A DNA stretch of 64,000 bases from NCBI GenBank assembly GCA_900074885.1, contig FJUW01000042.1:648015-712014 (forward strand), read 5' to 3'. Of this stretch, positions 56,610-64,000 are shown piece after piece. The translations under genes and the position numbers were made by a program. The first letter of the stretch is position 1; every line of letters begins with the position of its first letter. The notes beneath the pieces were generated by a model. The model had not been told where the DNA came from, made no database searches, and worked only from the letters and a program-made list of their open reading frames with translations. This DNA comes from Rhynchosporium graminicola (Eukaryota; Ascomycota; Leotiomycetes; Helotiales; Ploettnerulaceae).

Positions 56610-58566
56610 ACCTCGCCAACTCTGAGCCAGTCGTCGCTACCGTTCAATCTTAAGAGCGCGCAACCATCAAAGTGGTAATCGGCTCGAATCATCGACTTGA
56701 GTGGCTGTGGAATATATTTTCAAGTCACACTTTTGCTTGTGGGACACCTGGTCAATACAAGAGGGCCTTCATGTCTGGTTTGAGACAGGGGTGAGTTTAT
56801 TGCTTTTGGTATGAGATATAAACACGATCGCTTGCACGAACAGACGATATAAGATGATCATTTGAAATTCCTTAACGTAAAAGACCCATTTTGTATATGT
56901 TTGGGCTCATGGCGCTAGGATTAGTCGGCGGGTTCTTGACTTCATTTTGGGTTTGCGTCAGGGAAGATAGACCATAAGTGGGCTGGCGGTTCTGAAAAAC
57001 TTATGATAGATTGAAATGAATGAAGTCTGTACTGCAACTGGCAATCGAGAACACTTGTGACAAGATCTCATTTCTGATGTAATGGCAAGTGATATTTTGA
57101 GGACCCGGCATGGACAGGGTACAAGCTCACGTCGACCTGTCGAGGCAAATCTCTCCTGCCTGTGAAATGTTTATCCATATGCTTGCAAAAGCATCGGAAT
57201 GAGTGAATGAGTTCCAGATTTCTTATCACCGTACTATCTCCGACATCGATACCCTGAAAGCAGATTTTCGAAACTACTGAAGTGATAGGAGCACGAGCTC
57301 GGTGGCTGCCGCCAATGGGCGATCTTTCAGCCCAGAACATTACCAGATCATGCAGGTGAGAATTGAGAGACAATGTCAGATTCAACCAAATGTAACACAG
57401 CATAAGGGTTCCACACTGAGCCCTCATCCCTCATCCCTCATCCCTTGTTCCGCAGCCGCTCCTCCTGACCCCCACCTCCTTCAGCCCAGCTGCCGTTACA
57501 GATAAACAAAAACCAACAATCATAACAGCGAGCACATATGATCGCCACTCATTTCAATAAAACAAACGCAGGCATGGGGGTGGCGATCGGCGGGAACCTG
57601 ATACGTAGCTTTCTTCAGCTGTGTAATTCCAGCAGATGTAGGCATCACTATCGAAGAGACCCTCCCTTGCTTCGTTGGCCGAGAGCTCGGGGAAGATGGC
57701 CGGAAGATACTGCATAGTGATATAGATGCGTTTGGTTTGTGGACCGAGTGTTGCGCGTTACGCGCTGCAAGCGCATTGGCTGTGTGACCGAGCTGTCAGG
57801 AAGTCCAAAGATATGTGAGTCTTGATTTGAATACCGATTGATAGTGGTTTCATACAGAGGGCATTGAACCTAAATGGCCTTGTGGACACTGGAAGAAATT
57901 TCCAGTTCGTTTGCTGTCTAGAGTCCACGGTTCAGGTAAATTGCTCCGGAAATGATATTTCATCTAAACTTCCAGAAACGAATGCCCCGTCGAGCTTCAG
58001 ACCAGGTTTCCCAAGGCAAGCACCTTTTGATGAAATCAACATTAAAATTGAAAAGGATCCACAATGCTTGTATTCCATAACTGAAAGATCACAGTAAATA
58101 CAGAACAAATAAATTCCGTTCCCTCACTCAAGCGCCTCCACATGAAATAGAAATCACCAAAACCACAAACTCAGCCGAAAATATTCAAAATCCCCAAAGA
58201 AAAAGAATTAGCAAGACGAGAAATCAAGCCCGCGTCATGAGAAAATACAAAAACCAATGCATAATCGATTCTGACTTGCCATTCCTTTAGTGCCGCTAGT
58301 AAAATGATATCTTGGCCATTCCATACTTCTTGACTTGTTGCATGGCGCCCGACTTATTCGTTATAATCTATGACGAATTCCAAGTCCGAGACATCGATCA
58401 TCATCAGATATCGGCTCAGAGCTCTTGAGATGTTCTCCGAAGCTGCTCATTATGGGCCGAAGTGGTCGTTTAACCTGCGGTCGAACCACGACAAGATTTT
58501 TGTCTAGCTCTATTCTAGACCGAAATACCCAGGCTTTACCTCGAGGGTGCTGAGCGAAACTTGATC
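56610..58566. other. Spacer with a heptanucleotide repeat
   Basis: No supported gene over about 2 kb. It contains a CCCTCAT tandem repeat at 57421-57445. Confidence 0.4.
57421..57445. repeat. CCCTCAT tandem repeat
   Basis: Three perfect copies of CCCTCAT plus a partial fourth. Short pyrimidine-rich minisatellite-like tract in non-coding DNA. Confidence 0.85.
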
Positions 58567-60511
58567 TCACAGAATCTTGAACTGTTGTATATCTACGCCC
58601 CATTTTTTTAGCAGCTCCGGAATCATTCGTGGATCGTCCTCTGTCATCTCCCCAGTTGCCAAATTTTCGAACCAGATCAGATCCCGGTCGCTCTCATCTT
58701 GCGGTTCTTCTTCAAGCGGATTATCAGGGGTCCCAAACATGACTCTCCAGTCTGCAGGAAGGGCAGATGCTCTTGGGTCTTGCTGAGTCTTGATACTTCA
58801 TTGCTCGTATATCATTACGACCCCTTCGGTCTTGGAGATCATGGCCCTCTGGGTCCCCCCAGACGGCAATGGTCCGAGGAGGGTCTCTACGTTCATGATT
58901 CCTGTAACCTGAAAGTAAAAAATGCGTTAGCGTTTCAAAATCAAGTGTCCTCTCGCCAGGACTAGGTGTTTGAAACGCAGTGAAAATTTTGCACTCGAGA
59001 CTGAGCTCACTGGCACCGCAAAGATACATTAGCTCAATCTCGCTTACTGAGTGAACTTACATAACATGCTCCAACGATATCGAATGAGGCCAGGCTGTTC
59101 TGCTTAGACCGAAGTATGAGCGATACATCGCATCCTAGGAGGACCGCCAGAATATCTCCACACTTTGCGGAATCTGGACATAGGCCAATATATCCCTCAT
59201 CTGTTCTGAAGAAAGCTCGTCCAGTGACGTGCACCCAACGATTCGAAAGCACAAAGGATTGGTCTGATTCATTAAAGACGCTGCGTTATCCCGCTTCGTT
59301 ATACTTTCCACAAGCTATCAAGACCTGTTCATCACTGGTTGGAAGTCTCCTAGAATTGGCTGGTGCTTTCTCTTTTGCTCGCCAACTGGCGCGAAGTGCA
59401 TAGAGACGATCCCGAGAGTCGAAACATCTCCAGTTTTTCGTCATAATCAGGCCACTTAGTAGTTGCAATGACATAGTCTTAGCTCTGTCCGTCTCTCCCA
59501 GTAATCCGAAAAGGTCGGATTTTTGAGCAAATTCGATGCCTGAAATTCCCGAAAGTAGGTTGATCTTGCTGGTCATTGTATGGAGCCAGAATGTTCCGAG
59601 TCTGAACAATTCCCAATCAAGGGAAAATTCGCCGACAAGGATAGTAGATGCCGTTGCTAGCACAATTTCTTGGAATAACCCTTGGGTAACAAATTCAGTC
59701 ATACCATGTCATTCGATTGCTGTAATTTGGCCAATACTTATGAGGGCTCACCGCCATTCATCAACAGGAAGCGACACTTGCTAGGATATCGTTTGGGAAA
59801 TATATATTTATTTGCTTACAAAGCCTGTGGAACCAACTCCTTCGTAGAAGCCAAGATATAGCCACCCGACTGGGGACTTCTTCTTGCAATTTGTTTCTGT
59901 TGCTCTCCAGTTCGGCAGTCCATGACCCATCCTGAATTGTCATTTTGTTGTTTGGGAAGTCATATTGAACCCCTGTTCGAATTCGGCCCAAGGTTTGCAG
60001 CGCAAGATTACTATTATCAAGCTCAGGACCAAGCCATACAATGGACTGTCGAGCAAGGTTATAGATCGGTCCCATCCAAAGAATTTCTCGACGTTTTTCT
60101 CCGTAGTCATATTGGTTGATACAAATAGCATCTATCCACAGAATTCGATCTTTATCCGGGTATTTGAGATGTCGTAATGCGACAGCGAGGTTGTATGCAA
60201 TGCCCAGGTTAGTGGTGGGTATTGATTCTACCATCAATTCTTCGAGATGTCTTTGTGCCTTTCGTGTCCCGCGAAACCCGACATGCTCGCAAATAACAGC
60301 GACATCGGTATGAGTCGGAGTGCCCCAGGCACATGACAACGCCTCATACTCGGGCTTGGAGGATTTCCTTGCGTGGAATGTCTCGAATCTGATATCTTTG
60401 GATACAGCCAGGCCACAGCCTAATGATCCGGAGCTCACCGTTGCCGGACGAGTCCAGGGGTTAGAATTTGTACTCGACAGGAGACGCAATATCTTCAGCT
60501 GGCGATGACAT
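58567..60511 (-). pseudogene. HET-domain protein gene, decayed
   Basis: HET domain hallmarks on the minus strand: YEALSCAWGTPTHTD (near 60348), LWIDAICINQYDYGEKRREI (near 60140) and SIVWLGPELDNS. A 139-nt intron (59681-59819, GTAAGC...AAG) restores RLW-LFQEIVLATASTILVG. The C-terminal half keeps NRWVHVTGRAFFRTDEGYIG and, near 58640, DLIWFENLATGEMTEDDPRM, typical HET tails. Lesions: the likely start (ATG 60511, MSSPAEDIASPVEYKF) runs into TAA at 60461-60463, yet the next codons (PLDSSGNGELRIIRLWPG) are classic HET N-terminus; a frame shift then separates this from the YEALSCAWG frame; a second in-frame TAA is at 59286-59288. HET proteins mediate vegetative incompatibility, where non-self contact triggers cell death. 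This copy should be inactive unless a truncated product is made. Confidence 0.8.
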
Positions 60512-61899
60512 GGTGACGACTTGCTGGACTCGATATTATGATGGTAAAGATGCAGAAGAGGACGGGAATCAAGAAATGATTTGTCAGGCTGTAGGCAGAC
60601 AGGTGATTGCAATTAGCCTCCCAATCTCAGCCTCACTTCCACAAGTAGACTAGCATCGTAGCACAAGCAGGTGCCTAATCATTGTATATCTGCTGTCTTC
60701 TCGGGCGAGGCCATATCATAGTTATTTTCAACGATCATAGTTCTGCCGAGTAACTTCGCCTACTTTACTAGGTACTTATTGATTGTCTTGTTCGGAGTGA
60801 TTAAAGACGTAAGCGAGATTCCGAGGACCTAGAAATGTAAATAACAGAGGTCCGAAAGCTCTGGTCCGGCACCACGATACTGACCACACATCCGAAAACT
60901 GTAGCTTAAGTACCGTTGCCATGGAATTTACGCACGATAAACTCACTCAAAGTTCTGAAGGTATTCACACTTGGATCATGGCCTTCACTGGATATCGATG
61001 GCGAAAACTGTAAAATTCTTATTTTGCATGCCTTACTCGTCTTGAGATAGAGTAAGAGGGGGTTTACGTACATGCATAAATCATGAACCGAGCTCTATTA
61101 TAGAGCATCCAACCTTCACTTACTTGGATCACATGAGAATCTGACCAGATTAGACTCACATCTAGCTAATTATCCTACCCATACTTCCAGACAGACCCGC
61201 AATCATGAACATCATATCACCCAGCAATTCATATGTCGTACACAGTATTCAAAACATCAATCTCCAATCTCAATCTCAATCAGATCAGCAGTAGCACCTC
61301 ATAATTCTGTGGTTGCAGATCCCCTTTTAGATCTCTACCTTCTTTTATTATCTTATCTCGTAAGGAGTAACTGCCTGCCAGCACTATACATACCTTTCTT
61401 GCCAAGAAGACTCATTTAATAGAAGAGTATCCGTTTGCAGAAAGCTTTTTCCTTTCAATATTATTGTGAATATCTCATTTCCTCATCCTTCTCTGTGCCT
61501 CTCTTTCCTGTCCATCTCCACAACACTCGTCTTTCCCACCTTGCTGATCCCTGCAATTCTCACCACTCTCACAATAAACATCACAAATTCTCTTTAATCG
61601 CCTCCCTACTCAGCTCATAATTCGCTATTGTACTCTTCATTATCTGCCATGAATCCCCTCACCCTCTGTTCCTTCCTAAAAGCCCACACCCTGCTCCCCA
61701 GCTTCTGATCCTCCATTATCCTCTAACTATCCAACTCAACAATTCTTCAATAGAATATTTCGAAAGACTCCAAACGTTGCACGATGACCCAGAGATTAGT
61801 CTCTTATGGCGGCGTAGGAGGAGCGGACGTCGTGTTAGGCTAGTCGTACGTATGAACCGGGGGTTTCCCCTTCTGCCTCAAAGCTTTGTTCGTTCCGCC
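60512..61899. other. Intergenic spacer
   Basis: 5' flank of the HET relic and 3' flank of the next gene. It holds a CAATCT repeat (about 61265-61282) and pyrimidine-rich stretches around 61450-61750. No gene supported. Confidence 0.4.
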
Positions 61900-62805
61900 T
61901 CAACCAACTGCACCCGTAAATCTAAACGTACAGCCCTGAACATACTTGCCCTCCATCTCAATTTCACACTTCACAACCTCATACGCCTCGGTTTCGTACT
62001 TTCTCAGAGCATCCTCATATTCTTCTGATATAACCATATATGCCCAGCCATCGATACGGCTATCCTCTGATCCATTGATAAGCGCATTATACTTACCATT
62101 ACCCCAGGTTTCCATTTCCCCTCCCTTTACACTGGCCTTGAGCAACACCGGAGCTTCTTCGTCAGGCAGAGAAAGGAGGCTACAAAGCTTGGGAGCGCTA
62201 GCAAGTGTGCCGTAAAAGAAATACCAGACGGGAAACTGACCTTTTTTTTGACCAAAAGAATGCGCATGATCGAGGAATTGTAAGTCCTGTGGCCGGAATT
62301 GTGGGAGTGTGGTGTCGATGCCGAGAGTCGGGTAGAGCGATGTTGATGAAAGCTCTTTGTATGCCCGTCCGAAGGGAACGAAGAGAGGTCTCAAGTCTTT
62401 GTTGTGAACAGATAGCCAGTTCTCAATTGCCAACTTTGCGCGGCCGTCGACTTTGCAGAACATAGAAGAGCCATCGTCGCTACTTCCGAGGTGACATTCC
62501 GGGATCGCTGGGAGGTTTGCGATTTCTTGTACTTTCGAGGGAGTAGAAAGAGGACCGTCAAGCTTCAAGAGATAAATGGTGCGTGCTTGAGCTGGTGTGA
62601 TCATTGGCTGTTGTGCCGATGTCATTGGGGTTGATTTCGTGATACTAATTAGAGCAGCTGCCTCGTCGTATGTGTAGCCGAAGCGGTCTTGCCACATCTT
62701 GATGGTTGCGTGGTCAGGGTCGTGAGGAGTTGTACTTGAATCATCCTCGGGCGCTTCGTAGGTGGCACTCACAGCCAAGTTTTCTAATTCGTCAAACAAA
62801 TCCAT
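61900..62805 (-). CDS. Gamma-glutamylcyclotransferase-like (AIG2 family) protein, 301 aa
   Basis: Intronless, ATG at 62805. The N-terminal 180 residues have no clear catalytic motif; a segment MWQDRFGYTYDEAAALISI could be a small helical domain. The C-terminal 110 residues carry the GGCT-like fold signature: PVWYFFYGTLASAPKL (the YGTL loop), WGNGKYNALINGSEDSRIDG (the YxAL-x-G motif), and LRKYETEAYEVVKCEIE with the conserved Glu after a Tyr-rich helix, ending CTFRFTG. AIG2/GGCT proteins convert gamma-glutamyl amides to 5-oxoproline or related substrates. The fungal two-part form with a long N-terminus is common, and its true substrate is not known. Confidence 0.82.
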   Translation of the reverse strand: MDLFDELENLAVSATYEAPEDDSSTTPHDPDHATIKMWQDRFGYTYDEAAALISITKSTPMTSAQQPMITPAQARTIYLLKLDGPLSTPSKVQEIANLPAIPECHLGSSDDGSSMFCKVDGRAKLAIENWLSVHNKDLRPLFVPFGRAYKELSSTSLYPTLGIDTTLPQFRPQDLQFLDHAHSFGQKKGQFPVWYFFYGTLASAPKLCSLLSLPDEEAPVLLKASVKGGEMETWGNGKYNALINGSEDSRIDGWAYMVISEEYEDALRKYETEAYEVVKCEIEMEGKYVQGCTFRFTGAVG

Positions 62806-63449
62806 TGTGGTTTGAGCCTATTCGAAAGTAGAAAGTGGTTGAAGAGCGAATGTATAATGCGAACTTTTGTTGGAAAAGGATAAAGTCGGCAGCTTAGAGA
62901 TGATTTGGATTATACAACAAAGAATGCATTCATTTTCGATTCGAGGAAGAAAAAAAATCTGGTGGTTTATAGTTGATTGTGCCAGTCCAAAATTCAGTGG
63001 AGCTAAAGCGGGTAGTCATTGAGTCACAGTCAAGCTACTGGTAACCGAGTACACGTAGTAACTCGAAGAGACATAATGGAGAAGGTGGGCCCAAATGATA
63101 GAATAAAAATGTAGATAATATTGGTTTGACATGAGCGTCCCTTACCAAGCCCGGAATGGTTGAAATGGGAATGGCGCAGTGTTCGGTACCTCCGTTGCTA
63201 AAACTCGGTAGCGCTGCACAAGTGTACAACTACCTGTATAATTATTTCAGCGAATCCGGTTCATCGTTGTTAGATTTCTATCTACTGACCTTAGAGACAG
63301 TTACGTCTTGCTAGCTCGCTATGTAAGTTATCATAGTAATATCGTATGTATGTTTGAAGTGTTTGTAATGGATTTCGGCTAAAGCACAGAAAGAAAAAGG
63401 CGAAGCCGACACTGGTAGAAAACTAGCAAATAAATGAAATGGAGTGAGC
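62806..63449. other. Intergenic spacer
   Basis: 5' flank of the GGCT-like gene; no other gene supported. Confidence 0.45.
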
Positions 63450-63830
63450 TCAGCATGGCATAAACTCTAGATCATAAAGAACCCTTGAAACCACTTCTCT
63501 TTTATCACTCATATGATAATTCTGCTTATAAATTGCTACTTCAACATGTTCCGCTAGTCTGACTATGGTGCGTCCCTTATGGCAAATTACATGACCATAC
63601 CACCGGTGACATAGTCCCTTGAACTCTGAGCTTGTTGAGCACTGGCGGAGCTTCTGCTTCAGTGGGTCAAGTAAATCATCGTAGACAGGTATATTGTACT
63701 CATATCTATGTTCTTGCTTGGTAGGAGAGGAAGCTAGGCTTTTCTCCACCACGTCCAAAGCTCCGTCTACAACCGCATAGAGTAAGTCGAGCAATCGAGT
63801 TGAGTCGCTATAGGTTGTAAGCTCTATTTT
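63450..63830 (-). CDS. Partial hypothetical protein near the window edge
   Basis: An open frame of over 115 codons on the minus strand ending at 63450, with no ATG at its head. It opens after an in-frame TAA around 63835, so it would need an upstream exon, which may lie partly beyond the right end of the window. The sequence (LLDLLYAVVDGALDVVEKSL, later GLCHRWYGHVICHKGRTIVR) looks protein-like: helical at first, then Cys/His-containing. No family recognised. It could also be a relic. Confidence 0.35.
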   Translation of the reverse strand, partial: KIELTTYSDSTRLLDLLYAVVDGALDVVEKSLASSPTKQEHRYEYNIPVYDDLLDPLKQKLRQCSTSSEFKGLCHRWYGHVICHKGRTIVRLAEHVEVAIYKQNYHMSDKREVVSRVLYDLEFMPC

Positions 63831-64000
63831 TACGGATTACGTAAAAAATCTGATGTAAGGGAAAGCTTTTATGAGTTCCCCGAGTCCCTTTTATTGATCA
63901 TCCTCTTATATTCCCATCTCAAGACTCCCTCACCAGCACGACTTTCCCGATCCATTACTCCCTTCCATATCCACGATAGATTTTGAGGTGACTAAACCTG

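Overview
The window is nuclear DNA of a filamentous ascomycete (Pezizomycotina). The basis is many short GT-AG introns (about 45-130 nt), a laccase ending in the ascomycete DSGL tail, a HET-domain gene, a 2EXR protein, a secreted GtaA-type glutaminase and a fungal-type small cysteine-rich secreted protein. A class such as Leotiomycetes is possible, but I cannot settle it from sequence alone. Most genes had to be rebuilt by hand from several open frames, so splice sites are predictions tested by frame closure and family consensus.

Layout. 1-12 kb: a small cysteine-rich secreted protein (1217-1688 +), a tRNA-like Pol III element (2438-2573 -), a small unknown gene (3712-4225 -), a proline-rich unknown (4760-5713 -), a prolyl 4-hydroxylase-like dioxygenase (5965-7097 -) and a 14-exon secreted glutaminase (8393-11366 -). 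12-22 kb: an intronless F-box protein (12912-14639 +), a small Ser-rich protein (16066-16497 +), a single-pass membrane protein with an Ala/Ser/Gln repeat region (17761-19898 -) and an unknown two-exon gene (21328-22038 -). 22-33 kb: a tRNA-Ile(AAU) with a damaged acceptor stem (23478-23551 -), an epoxide hydrolase (24213-25202 -), a head-to-head pair of splicing genes (pinin-like 25706-26761 -, and PHF5/Rds3-like 27067-27571 +), two tiny divergent genes (28040-28338 - and 28953-29292 +) and a two-finger C2H2 protein (31757-32870 -). 33-44 kb is gene-poor: only a small Cys-motif protein (40897-41208 +) is well supported. 45-64 kb: a laccase (44949-47648 +), an ankyrin-repeat pseudogene (48452-49925 +), a 2EXR protein (50712-51380 -), a helix-turn-helix-like nuclear candidate (55463-56609 +), a decayed HET gene (58567-60511 -), a gamma-glutamylcyclotransferase-like protein (61900-62805 -) and a partial unknown at the right edge.

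How they work together. There is no single biosynthetic cluster. Secreted enzymes (glutaminase, laccase) and a small secreted protein sit among housekeeping genes; the pinin/PHF5 pair is a plausible co-regulated RNA-processing unit. The HET gene and the ankyrin gene, two families used in fungal non-self recognition, both carry lesions, and every clean stop codon in them can be explained by a C-to-T change in a CpA context. The most unusual structure is in the laccase: two successive 3-nt micro-exons (45418-45420 and 45481-45483), each with its own canonical splice sites, supplying the Thr-Asp of a conserved laccase motif.
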